Source: Doris montereyensis (taxonomy: Eukaryota > Mollusca > Gastropoda > Nudibranchia > Dorididae). From it: DNA of 64,000 bases. The translations under genes were made by a program, and so were the position numbers. Shown here one piece after another: positions 49,501 through 61,485 of this stretch. The stretch lies in contig JAXRKP010001066.1 in assembly GCA_037039925.1 (NCBI GenBank), positions 1 to 64,000 of the forward strand, given 5' to 3'. Each line of letters begins with the position of its first letter. The stretch's first letter is position 1. The notes under the pieces are model-generated. The model saw only the letters and a program-made list of their open reading frames with translations. It was not told where the DNA came from and made no database searches.

Positions 49501-51726
49501 TAGATATCAGTCTTTCTGTTCAATGTTGTAGATATCAGTCTTTCTGTTCAATGTTGTAGATATCAGTCTTTCTGTTCAATGTTGTAGACATCAGTCTTTC
49601 TGTTCAATGTTGTAGATATCAGTCTTTCTGTTCAATGTTGTAGATATCAGTCTTTCTGTTCAATCTTGTAGATATCAGTCTTTCTGTTCAATGTTGTAGA
49701 TATCAGTCTTTCTGTTCAATGTTTGTAGATATCAGTCTTTCTGTTCAATGTTGTAGATATCAATCTTTCTGTCCAATATTGTAGATATCAATCTTTCTGT
49801 CCAATGTTGTAGATATCAGTCTTTGTGTCCAATGTTTGTAGATATCAGTCTTTCTTTTCAATGTTGTAGATATCAGTCTTTCTGTTCAATGTTGTAGATA
49901 TCAGTCTTTCTGTTCAATGTTGTAGATATCAGTCTTTCTGTTCAATGTTGTAGATATCAGTCTTTCCGTTCAATGTTGTAGATATCAATCTTTCTGTCCA
50001 ATGTTTGTAGATATCAGTCTTTCTGTTCAATGTTGTAGATATCAGTCTTTCTATCCAATGTTTGTAGATATCATTCTTTCTGTCCGATGTTTGTAGATAT
50101 CAGTCTTTCTGTTCAATGTTGTAGATATCAGTCTTTCTGTTCAATGTTGTAGATATCAATCTTTCTGTTCAATGTTGTAGATATCAGTCTTTCTGTTCAA
50201 TGTTGTAGACATCAGTCTTTCTGTTCAATGTTGTAGATATCAGTCTTTCTGTTCAATGTTGTAGATATCAGTCTTTCTCTTCAATGTTGTAGATATCAGT
50301 CTTTCTGTTCAATGCTGTAGATATCAATCTTTCTGTCCAATGTTTGTAGATATCAGTCTTTCTGTTCAATCTTGTAGATATCAGTCTTTCTGTCCAATGT
50401 TTGTAGATATCAGTCTTTCTGTCCAATGTTTGTAGATATCAGTCTTTCTGTTCAATGTTGTAGATATCAGTCTTTCTGTTCAATGTTGTAGATATCAGTC
50501 TTTCTGTTCAATGTTGTAGATATCAGTCTTTCTGTTCAATGTTGTAGATATCAGTCTTTCTGTTCAATCTTGTAGATATCAGTCTTTCTGTCAATGTTGT
50601 AGATATTCTGTTCAATGTTGTAGATATCAGTCTTTCTGTTCAATGTTGTAGATATCAAGTCTTTCTGTTCAATGTTGTAGATATCAGTCTTTCTGTTCAA
50701 TGTTGTAGATATCAATCTTTCTGTCCAATGTTTGTAGATATCAGTCTTTCTGTTCAATCTTGTAGATATCAGTCTTTCTGTCCAATGTTTGTAGACATCA
50801 GTCTTTCTGTCCAATGTTTGTAGATATCAGTCTTTCTGTTCAATGTTGTAGATATCAGTCTTTCTGTTCAATGTTGTAGATATCAGTCTTTCTGTTCAAT
50901 GTTGTAGATATCAGTCTTTCTGTTCAATGTTGTAGATATGAGTCTTTCTGTTCAATGTTGTAGATATCAGTCTTTCTGTTCAATGTTGTAGATATCAATC
51001 TTTCTGTCCAATGTTTGTAGATATCAGTCTTTCTGTTCAATGTTGTAGATATCAGTCTTTCTGTCCAATGTTTGTAGATATCAGTCTTTCTGTCCAATGT
51101 TTGTAGATATCAGTCTTTCTGTTCAATTCAATGTTCAATGTTGTAGATATCAGTCTTTCTGTTCAATGTTGTAGATATCAGTTTTTCTGTTCAATGTTGT
51201 AGATATCAGGCTTTCTGTTCAATGTTGTAGATCAGGCTTTCTGTTCAATGTTGTAGATATCAGTCTTTCTGTTCAATGTTGTAGATATCAGGCTTTCTGT
51301 TCAATGTTTTAGATATCAGGCTTTCTGTTCAATGTTGTAGATATCAGTCTTTCTGTTCAATGTTGTAGATATCAGTCTTTCTGTCCAATGTTTGTAGATA
51401 TCAGTCTTTCTGTCCAATGTTGTAGATATCAGTCTTTCTGTTCAATGTTGTAGATATCAGTCTTTCTGTTCAATGTTGTAGATATCAGTCTTTCTGTTCA
51501 ATGTTGTAGATATCAGTCTTTCTGTCCAATGTTGTAGATATCAGTCTTTCTGTTCAATGTTGTAGATATCAGTCTTTCTGTCCAATGTTGTAGATATCAG
51601 TCTTTCTGTCCAATATTTGTAGATATCAGTCTTTCTGTCCAATGTTGTAGATATCAGTCTTTCTGTTCAATGTTGTAAATATCAGTCTTTCTGTCCAATG
51701 TTTGTAGATATCAGTCTTTCTGTCCA
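46576..51726. repeat. 28-bp minisatellite, ~5.15 kb
   Basis: About 180 units with the core GTTGTAGATATCAGTCTTTC followed by TGTTCAAT. Variants include TGTCCAAT, GTTTGTAG and ATCAATC, plus truncated units. Blocks carrying the same rare variants recur, indicating segmental duplication. Nearly every unit contains GATATC (EcoRV). Confidence 0.97.
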
Positions 51727-52075
51727 ATAAAATCATTCCTGTACATGAATAAATTCAAAAAAAGAAAGAAACAACAAAAATATGAAAAAAGCGTACTTTA
51801 ACTCTCTTGAGTCCGACTAAAGGAGTTTGAGTTAATTTGAACGACAACAAACTGGGTCATTGACATTGTTAGTATTTTGATTATAAATTTGTTTTGTATT
51901 GTTTTTGTCCCAAAAGTGATAAAAAAAGGTCCAAATTGATGTACATAGAATCACTTTTGAAAGAAAAAAATAGTGTGTAAACATGACACGCTTCTTGAAG
52001 CTGCATCATCGCGTTAACCTATCTGACGATGTGAAATCAAACTGTTGCTTCGAAATTTTCTCTCCCTATGAAAAC
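51727..52075. other. Spacer upstream of a + strand coding signal
   Basis: AT-rich sequence. It includes TTAACTCTCTTGAGTCC at about 51799, which could be a piggyBac-type end (TTAA target plus terminal repeat). I could not find a convincing partner end. No other feature. Confidence 0.35.
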
Positions 52076-52209
52076 ATGGACGAAAAATGGGATAATTTTG
52101 ATTTAGACGACTCCTCTAGAGGAAGTCTGGACCTCTGGTTCGGATTTATCTGACCAGGAGGGGAGGAAAATGATTCACCATTGAGAGGCCTACTGAGCAC
52201 GTCCCGAAC
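52076..52209 (+). pseudogene. First exon of a possible piggyBac-like or unknown gene
   Basis: Starts ATGGACGAAAAATGG and reads MDEKWDNFDLDDSSRGS. An in-frame TGA follows, then the same frame continues as GGEENDSPLRGLLSTSR to an AAC|GTAAGT donor. Another frame over the stop reads SGSDLSDQEG, so a pair of compensating frameshifts is equally possible. The acidic, D/E/S-rich N-terminus would suit a piggyBac-type transposase or a domesticated relative. It leaves two bases that fit the acceptor at 52674. Confidence 0.4.
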
Positions 52210-52673
52210 GTAAGTATTCTCAATGTCGATAGTGTGGTTGTGGTGCGTTCTGATGCATATTTTTAGGTTATTGTGGGTACAATACATTATTTCTTCACAT
52301 TTAGCTACATTTTGAGATAAAATACTGTGGGAAAGATGTGTGTCTGCATCATTGTTTATATTTATAGATTAAATCTATCTACTAAACTAGGGTGGCCTAC
52401 TTATGAAATTTGACCTCAAAGTCAGGTCAGGGTCACGCCCACCTTATCAGCTCTGTGTGTTAGTGTTAGAACTACATCAGCTTAGGCCAACTCTTTTTTT
52501 CTTGCTCTAGAAACTGATACATGTGGTTGGCCAAGCTGCTAGATCTGAATTATTATTTTTATGTAGATCTAGGTTTTAATTCATTTCTCTGTAATATTTG
52601 CATTTAGATCTACATGTATAACACTTTTGTTTCCTAAATAGCTATTTTACTTGAAATTTTCTTTCTTGTTCAG

Positions 52674-52843
52674 TCCCCTACAGGCTCAAGTACATAATAG
52701 AACTGGGTATCAGGTAATGAGGTATGCTGACGAGAACAGAGGACCTGATTTGCCAATTCCTGCCTTTCGTCCCAAGAACCCCACAGGCCTTCTATTGCCA
52801 GAAAACCGGACTAGAGAAGACATAGGTGATTACATGACTCCAG
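52674..52843 (+). CDS. Second exon of a possible piggyBac-like or unknown gene
   Basis: After the acceptor TTTCTTTCTTGTTCAG the frame, in phase with the 52209 donor, reads PLQAQVHNRTGYQVMRYADE, then PDLPIPAFRPKNPTGLLLPE and NRTREDIGDYMTP, ending at a CAG|GTAAAA donor. The 170-nt segment is uninterrupted. The P-x-G-L-x-L-P pattern weakly recalls the start of a piggyBac DDE domain, but the identification is not firm. A further 38-nt candidate exon in phase lies at 53463-53500. No catalytic domain is seen. Confidence 0.45.
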
Positions 52844-54171
52844 GTAAAATAATGTATCCAGGTAAAAAAGAAGGGTCTGGGTGGATGTTCAAGGGCATAA
52901 TTATAATTTGGTTTCACTATATTATAGAGTTATTTTTGGATTAGTTATTTTTTGTAAGAAGCCAACTCTATCACGTTGATGTCATTCCTGGTTCTGGTTG
53001 AAACTAAGGTTACATTATTCTTTTCCTGTCGGGGTCTGACACCATTCCATAGGTATTTTATTGGAAAGGGGGAGGGTTTGTTAAAATTCTGGTTGGGAAA
53101 ATAAATAGTAGGTCTGTTTGAACAATATGTTTCTGAAGTCAGCCTTTGAGACAATCTCAGTTGTTTAGCAGAATAACTCTATTTAATATTTGACATATTA
53201 TTATAAAATTAATCTGGTCTGAAATTTCCTTGGGGCCTGAGGCATTTATACAATGGGCTCGACAAGACACTAAAACAATTATGATAATACCGTAAGGAAT
53301 TATGATGTCATTTTTGTTACTGATATGTATGTACATATGCAGTTGAATCCCTTTTTATCATTTGCAGGATTTTGCCATTCATTTCTTTGTTTACAGATGT
53401 TGATGCATATGATATACAATAAACTTAGAGGACTTTTTTTCTTTTTGTTTTGTTTTTTGCAGGCTTATGCTTCTTTGTGGACATGCATTATTTTCTCAAG
53501 GTGTGACTTGTTACATAACAGTTTCATATGTCTCTATTGATTGAAAGGACTATTTATGATCCACTTCTTTAGTAATATCCCACTAAAGCAAGTTGAAATA
53601 TAAAAAGCATCAGTTCAAGTCAATTTATAAGCTTTTCACTCCTATTTTTGGCGACTCGCTAAGTCACCCGATTTCCTTTACCGTTTTTCCACTTTCTTAT
53701 CATGTATGAAAAATATTTGCAAAATCATTATTTGTACTCCTTTTTTGTTCAAATTTGGACAGAAGATGTAATAATCTCTAGTCATCAATGGAATAAACAA
53801 ATATTTCCATGCTATGTACAAATTTTGTTTTTCCTTCATACTGTTCCTCTTCACATGTGAAATTTGTGCATTTTCGTCTAAAAATAGTAACGAGAAATAG
53901 GTGACTGTTGTCGTTGACATTAATTCAAACACAAATTTGATTGTGTCACTAGAAAGACTAATTCATTCCAAACAAATCCATACCAAACATGTCTACATTT
54001 GTGTGGATTTTTGAACTTTAATAAGGGATTAATCATAAGCAGTCCATAATTTGGCAACTTATTCTATAAAACCTTAGAACCTGACAGAGTTGATAACAGG
54101 GAGGAGTTATCTCCCTTTGCTTAGGCATCCAGCCCCACAGGCTAGCCAGCGAGTTAGGAAGGATTGGGTTA
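52844..54171. other. Unannotated stretch
   Basis: AT-rich sequence with no convincing gene apart from the possible small exon at 53463-53500. Its right end, GGAGTTATCTCCC to GGATTGGGTTAA (54111-54171), looks like a transposon terminus next to a minisatellite remnant. Confidence 0.4.
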
Positions 54172-54505
54172 ATTGTCTTTGACACTGAAGCTATGTTTGG
54201 AAGTAATCCTACATAAATTATCTTTGACCCTGAAATATGTTTGACAGGTGCTTGTCCAAACCGCCCCTTTTTCCGTTTACCATGGCGCAAGTCTGAGATT
54301 TTATTGATTTACAAAACAAAATTAATTCGTAACTCCGTTTAATATTGTCCTACAGAAATGACTTTGGTATCAAATTACTCAGGTAATAAAATTCTTTCCA
54401 GTTGTAGCAATTGTTTTTCCATTGCTTACACTTGAGATTTCGGTTTGGACTACCTATTGACAGCACTCCTAAATTTATTATCTTTTACACTGAAACAATG
54501 TCTTT
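54172..54505. repeat. Scattered remnants of the 45-bp minisatellite
   Basis: TTGTCTTTGACACTGAAGCT and TATCTTTGACCCTGAAATAT (54172-54248), then TTATCTTTTACACTGAAACA (54476-54498), match the 45-bp unit of 42731-43173 with extra substitutions. The sequence between them (54249-54454) is unrelated. Confidence 0.8.
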
Positions 54506-54609
54506 ACCTCAAACAATATAAAACACCCTAATTTGGGACTATGGGACCCAAAGTTCCTCTGTAAAATAGTCCCATCAAACACTCAATGACCTTGTCAATT
54601 ATTCAGTTT

Positions 54610-54682
54610 CCTTCCCATCCTCCATCTCTCCATCCCTCCCTCCATCTATCTATGTATTTATCCATCCATCCATCTATCTTTT
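54610..54682. repeat. (CATC)n/(CTCC)n microsatellite
   Basis: Imperfect CATC, CCTC and CTAT tetramers over about 70 bp, in the intron upstream of the 54944-54856 exon's downstream neighbour. Confidence 0.8.
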
Positions 54683-54855
54683 TGCATTCTATGAGTATGA
54701 TGATGATGTGTTATTACTATTATGAGCATAAAGTAATAGAGGCCTAAACTGATAAATACGTAATTTTCCTTTCAAATCCCACACATCGACAATGCCTGTT
54801 TGATGTTTATCTCTATGAAAACTAATCAGCTAACGATAAAGCCTATAAAACGTAC

Positions 54856-54944
54856 TTGGGTTGACTTGATTGGAAATGCCTGCAGTGAACACAGTCAGAA
54901 GCCTTTATTCCATAGCAACCATCAACACATTCTTCATGGCATTG
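54856..54944 (-). CDS. Furin-like convertase, Cys-rich repeat exon 1
   Basis: An 89-nt exon with acceptor TTTTATCTCTAAG and donor CAA|GTACGT. It reads QCHEECVDGCYGIKASDCVH, then CRHFQ. This is the typical start of a furin-like Cys-rich repeat (C-x3-C-x3-C-x6-C-x2-C pattern). It starts in phase 0, matching the end of the P-domain exon, and leaves two bases that join with the first base of the 42574 exon to give a Lys codon. It is too short to appear as an ordinary ORF and was found by reading splice sites and Cys spacing. Confidence 0.8.
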
Positions 54945-54984
54945 CTTAGAGATAAAACAAAGAAATAAATCACATAAAATCACA

Positions 54985-56610
54985 TAAAAGTGTCATTTGT
55001 CTTGTAATTAATTGCATGTTCATAGCATTTGGTTAAAAAAATGTACTGTTCATGACATGTGTCTTTTAATTAATTGCATCTTCATGAAATTTGATTTTTA
55101 ATTAATTAAATCTTCATGACATTTGTCTTGTAATTAATTGCATCTTCATGACATTTGTCAGGTAATTAACTGCATCTTCATGACATTTGTCAGGTAATTA
55201 CTTGCATCTTCATGACATTGTTTTATAATTAATTTCATCTTTATGAAATTTGTTTTATAATTAATTGCATCTTCATGACATTTGTCAGGTAATTTTATCT
55301 TCATGAATTGTCATAATTACTTGCATCTTCATGACATTTTGTTTTATAATTAATTGCATCTTCATGACATTTGTTTTATAATTAATTGCATCTTCATGAC
55401 ATTTGTTTTATAATTAATTGCATTCTTCATGACATTTGTTTTATAATTACTTGGATCTTCTTCATGACATTTGTTTTATACTTAATTGCATTTTCATGAC
55501 ATTTGCTTTATAATTAATTGCATCTTTATGACTTTTGTTTTATAATAAATTGCATTCTTCATGACATTGTTTTATAATTAATTGCATCTTCATGACTTTT
55601 GTTTTATAATTAATTTCATCTTTATGAAATTTGTTTTATAATTAATTGCATCTTCATAACATTTGTCAGGTAATTAATTGCATCTTCATGACTTTTGTTA
55701 TATAATAAATTGCATGACATTTGTTTTATAATTACTTGCATCTTCATGACATTGTTTTATAATTAATTGCATCTTTATGAAATTTGTTTTATAATTAATT
55801 GCATCTTCATGACATTTGTCAGGTAATTAATTGCATTCTTCATGACATTTGTCAGGTAATTACTTGCATCTTCATGACATTGTTTCATAATTAATTGCTT
55901 CTTCATGACATTTGTTTTATAATTAATTGCATCTTCATGACATTTGTTTTATAATTAATTGCATTCTTCATGACATTTTTTATAATTAATTGCATCTTCA
56001 TGACTTTTGTTTTATAATAAATTGCATTCTTCATGACATTTGTTTTATAATTACTTGCATCTTCATGACATTTGTTTTATAATTAATTGCATCTTCATGA
56101 CTTTTGTTATAAAATAAATTGCATCTTCATGACATTTGTTTTATAATTACTTGCATCTTCATGACATTTGTTTTATAATTACTTGCATCTTTATGACATT
56201 TGTTTTATAATTAATTGCATCTTCATGACATTTGTCAGGTAATTACTTGCATCTTCATGACATTTGTTTTATAATTAATTGCATCTTCATGACATTTGTT
56301 TTATAATTAATTGCATCTTCATGACATTTGTTTTATAATTAATTGCATCTTCATGACATTGTTTTATAATTAATTGCATTTTCATGAAATTGTTTTATAA
56401 TTAATTGCATCTTCATGACATTTGTTTTATAATTAATTGCATCTTCATGACATTTGTTTTATAATTAATTGCATCTTTGACATTGTTTTATAATTAAAAA
56501 TTGTTTTATAATTAATTGCATCTTCATGACATTTGTTTTATAATTAATTGCATCTTCATGACATTTGTTTTATAATTAATTGTATCTTCATGACATTGTT
56601 TTATAATTAA
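54985..56610. repeat. 32-bp AT-rich minisatellite, ~1.6 kb
   Basis: About 50 units with the core TTAATTGCATCTTCATGACA followed by TTTGTTTTATAA or TTTGTCAGGTAA. Single-base indels are frequent. It starts about 40 bp from a furin-like exon and runs directly into the 50-bp array. Confidence 0.95.
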
Positions 56611-59600
56611 ATGTGTGGTAAGTACTTGGTTATTAGCTAATGAACCATAGCCACAGTTGTATGTATGGTAAGTACTTGGTTATTAGCTAATGAACCATAG
56701 CCACAGTTGTATGTATGGTAAGTACTTGGTTATTAGCTAATGAACCATAGCCACAGTTGTATGTATGGTAAGTACTTGGTTTTTACCCCATGAACCATAG
56801 TCACAGTTGTATGTATGGTAAGTACTTGGTCATTAGCTAATGAACCATAGCCACAGTTGCATGTATGGTAGGTACTTGGTTTTTACCCCATGAACCATAG
56901 CCACAGTTGTATGTATGGTAAGCACTTGGTTATTAGCTAATGAACCATAGCCACAGTGTATGGTAAGTACTTGGTTATTAGCTAATGAACCATAGCCACA
57001 GTTGTATGTATGGTAAGTACTTGGTTATTAGCTAATGAACCATGGTCACAGTTGTATGTATGGTAAGTACTTGGTTTTTACCCCATGAACCATAGCCACA
57101 GTTGTATGTATGGTAAGTACTTGGTTATTAGCTAATGAACCATAGTCCCAGTTGTATGTATGGTAAGTACTTGGTTATTAGCTAATGAACCATAGTCACA
57201 GTTGTATGTATGGTAAGTACTTGGTTTACACCCCATGAACCATAGTCCCAGTTGTATGTATGGTAAGTACTTGGTTATTACCCAATGAACCATAGTCACA
57301 GTTGTATGTATGGTAAGTACTTGGTTTTTACCCCATGAACCATAGTCATAGTTGTATGTATGGTAAGTACTTGGTTATTACCCCATGAACCATAGCCACA
57401 GTTGTATGTATGGTAAGTACTTGGTTTTTAGCTAATGAACCATAGCCACAGTTGTATGTATGGTAAGTACTTGGTTTACACCTCATTAACCATAGCCACA
57501 GTTGTATGTATGGTAAGTACTTGGTTTTTAGCTAATAAACCATAGCCACAGTTGTATGTATGGTAAGTACTTGGTTTTAGCTAATGAACCATAGCCACAG
57601 TTGTATGTATGGTAAGTACTTGGTTTACACCTCATTAACCATAGCCACAGTTGTATGTATGGTAAGTACTTGGTTTTTAGCTAATGAACCATAGCCACAG
57701 TTGTATGTATGGTAAGTACTTGGTTTACACCTCATTAACCATAGCCACAGTTGTATGTATGGTAAGTACTTGGTTATTAGCTAATGAATCATAGTCACAG
57801 TTGCATGTATGGTAAGTACTTGGTTATTAGCTAATGAACCATACCCACAGTTGTATGTATGGTAAGTACTTGGTCATTAGCTAATGAACCATATCCACAG
57901 TTGTATGTATGGTAAGTACTTGGTCATTAGCTAATGAACCATACCCACAGTTGTATGTATGGTAGTACTTGGTCATTAGCTAATGAACCATACCCACAGT
58001 TGTATGTATGGTAAGTACTTGGTTATTAGCTAATGAACCATAGCCACAGTTGCATGTATGGTAGGTACTTGGTTTTACCCCATGAACCATAGCCATAGTT
58101 GCATGTATGGTAGGTACTTGGTTTTTACCCCATGAACCATAGCCACAGTTGTATGTATGGTAAGTACTTGGTTATTAGCTAATGAACCATAGCCACAGTT
58201 GCATGTATGGTAGGTACTTGGTTTTTACCCCATGAACCATAGCCACAGTTGTATGTATGGTAAGTAGTTGGTTATTAGCTAATGAACCATAGCCACAGTT
58301 GTATGTATGGTAAGTACTTGGTTATTAGCTAATGAACCATAGCCACAGTTGTATGTATGGTAAGTACTTGGTTTACACTTCATTAACCATAGCCACAGTT
58401 GTATGTATGGTAAGTACTTGGTTATTAGCTAATGAACCATAGCCACAGTTGTATGTATGGTAAGTACTTGGTTTACACCTCATCAACCATAGCCACAGTT
58501 GTATGTATGGTAAGTACTTGGTTTACACCTCATTAACCATAGCCACAGTTGTATGTATGGTAAGTACTTGGTTTTTAGCTAATCAACCATAGCCACAGTT
58601 GTATGTATGGTAAGTACTTGGTTATTAGCTAATGAACCATAGCCACAGTTGTATGTATGGTAAGTACTTGGTTTTTAGCTAATAAACCATAGTCACAGTT
58701 GTATGTATGGTAAGTACTTGGTTTTAGCTAATGAACCATAGCCACAGTTATATGTATGGTAAGTATTTGGTTTTTAGCTAATGAACCATAGTCACAGTTG
58801 TATGTATGGTAAGTACTTGGTCATTAGCTAATGAACCATAGCCACAGTTGTATGTATGGTAAGTACTTGGTCATTAGCTAATGAACCATAGCCACAGTTG
58901 TATGTATGGTAAGTACTTGGTCATTAGCTAATGAACCATAGTCACAGTTGTATGTATGGTAAGTACTTGGTTATTAGCTAATGAACCATAGCCACAGTTG
59001 TATGTATGGTAAGTATTTGGTTTTAGCTAATGAACCATAGTCACAGTTGTATGTATGGTAAGTACTTGGTTTACACCCCATGAACCATAGCCACAGTTGT
59101 ATGTATGGTAATTATGTGGTTTTTAGCTAATGAACCATAGCCACAGTTCTATGTGTGGTAAGTACTTGGTTTACACCTCATTAACCATAGCCACAGTTGT
59201 ATGTATGGTAAGTATTTGGTTTTTAGCTAATGAACCATAGTCACAGTTGTATGTATGGTAAGTACTTGGTTTTTACCCCATGAACCATAGCCACAGTTGT
59301 ATGTATGGTAAGTATTTGGTTTACACTCATCAACCATAGCCACAGTTGTGTGTATGGTAAGTATTTGGTTTACACCTCATCAACCATAGCCACAGTTGTA
59401 TGTATGGTAAGTATTTGGTTTACCTCATCAACCATAGCCACAGTTGTATGTATGGTAAGTACTTGGTTTACACCTCATTAACGATAGCCACTGTTATATG
59501 TATGGTAAGTATTTGGTTTTTAGCTAATGAACCATAGCCACAGTTGTATGTATGGTAAGTACTTGGTTTACACCCCATGAACCATAGCCACAGTTGTATG

Positions 59601-61345
59601 TATGGTAAGTACTTGGTTATTAGCTAATGAACCATAGTCACAGTTGTATGTATGGTAAGTACTTGGTTATTAGCTAATGAACCAGTCACAGTTGTATGTA
59701 TGGTAAGTACTTTGTTATTAGCTAATGAACCATAGCCACAGTTGTATGTATGGTAAGTACTTGGTTTACACCCCATGAACCATAGTCACAGTTGTATGTA
59801 TGGTAGGCACTTGGTTATTAGCTAATGAACCATAGCCACAGTTGTATGTATGGTAAGTACTTGGTTATTAGCTAATGAACCATAGCCACAGTTGTATGTA
59901 TGGTAAGTACTTGGTTTACACCCCATGAACCATAGCCACAGTTGTATGTATGGTAATTATGTGGTTTTTTACCTCATGAACCAAAGCCACAGTTGTATGT
60001 ATGGTAAGTACTTGGTTTACACCCCATGAACCATAGCCACAGTGTATGTATGGTAATTATGTGTTTTTTTACCTCATGAACCAAAGCCACAGTTGCATGT
60101 GTGGTAATTATGTGGTTTTTACCTCATGAACCATAGTCACAGTTGTATGTATGGTAAGTACTTGGTTTTTACCCCATGAACCATAGTCACAGTTGTATGT
60201 ATGGTAAGTACTTGGTTATTAGCTAATGAACCATAGTCACAGTTGTATGTATGGTAAGTACTTGGTTATTACCTCATGAACCATAGTCACAGTTGTATGT
60301 ATGGTAAGTACTTGGTTATTAGCTAATGAACCATAGCCACAGTTGTATGTATGGTAAGTACTTGGTTATTAGCTAATGAACCATAGCCACAGTTGTATGT
60401 ATGGTAAGCACTTGGTTATTAGCTAATGAACCATAGTCACAGTTGTATGTATGGTAAGCACTTGGTTTTTAGCTAATGAACCATAGTCACAGTTGCATGT
60501 ATGGTAAGTACTTGGTTTACACCCCTCATTAACCATAGCCACAGTTGTATGTATGGTAAGTACTTGGTTATTAGTTAATGAACCATAGCCACAGTTGTAT
60601 GTATGGTAAGTACTTGGTTATTAACTAATGAACCATAGCCACAGTTGTATGTATGTGTAAGTACTTGGTTATTAGCTAATGAACCATAGCCACAGTTGTA
60701 TGTATGGTAAGTACTTGGTTATTAGCTAATGAACCATAGTCACAGTTGTATGTATGGTAAGTACTTGGTTTTTAGCTAATGAACCATAGTCACAGTTGTA
60801 TGTATGGTAAGTACTTGGTTTACACCCCATGAACCATAGCCACAGTTGTATGTATGGTAAGTACTTGGTTATTAGCTAATGAACCATAGCCACAGTTGTA
60901 TGTATGGTAAGTACTTGGTTATTAGCTAATGAACCATAGCCACAGTTGTATGTGTGGTAAGTACTTGGTTTACACCCCATGAACCATAGCCACAGTTGTA
61001 TGTATGGTAAGTACTTGGTTATTACCCCATGAACCATAGCCACAGTTGTATGTATGGTAAGTACTTGGTTATTAGCTAATGAACCATAGTCACAGTTGTA
61101 TGTGTGGTAAGTACTTGGTTTTTACCCCATGAACCATAGCCACAGTTGCATGTGTGGTAATTATGTGGTTTTTACCTCATGAACCAAAGCCACAGTTGCA
61201 TTTGTGGTGTTGTATGTCGTTTTCTACCTGATAAACCATAGCCGCAGTTGCATGTGTGATAAGCACTTGGTTTTACCTCTTAAACCATAGCCAGTTGCAT
61301 TTGTGGTGTTGTATGTCGTTTTTACCTCATGAACCATAGCCACAG
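56611..61345. repeat. 50-bp minisatellite, ~4.7 kb, abutting an exon
   Basis: About 94 units with cores ATGTATGGTAAGTACTTGGT and GAACCATAGCCACAGTTGTA. The middle alternates among TTATTAGCTAAT, TTTTTACCCCAT, TTTACACCTCAT and similar, giving interleaved subfamilies. The rightmost units (after about 61140) are diverged and end next to the donor of the furin-like exon at 61352. Nearly every unit carries GGTAAGTA on the + strand. Confidence 0.97.
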
Positions 61346-61351
61346 TTACAC

Positions 61352-61485
61352 GTGTGGTGTTGCTAACAAATCTTGAGATGTTAATGAGGGTGACGACATA
61401 GCGGTGGCCATGTTTGTGCCATTTCTCAGTTTGACTGGTTTCGTCTTGGTGCCATGTAAAACCAGAGACCAACCCTCAAGGGTTC
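61352..61485 (-). CDS. Furin-like convertase, exon with end of P domain
   Basis: The exon is preceded on the minus strand by a good acceptor (TTCTTTATTGCAG). After two bases completing a codon it reads TLEGWSLVLHGTKTKP and on to ATPH. The W-S-L-V-L-x-G-T motif is the conserved last strand of the convertase P domain, which stabilises the catalytic domain. An NGT glycosylation sequon follows. The exon is 134 nt and ends in phase 0 at a CAC|GTGTAA donor. Reading through the donor meets an immediate TAA stop. The next exon starts in phase 0, as required. The intronic 50-bp array begins only a few bases after the donor. Upstream exons are outside the window. Confidence 0.85.

Noticed and set aside
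61224..61472. 82-codon minus frame starting MVSGFTWHQD as a gene
   Set aside because: It overlaps the real P-domain exon in a different frame. The WSLVLHGT frame with its splice sites explains the sequence.
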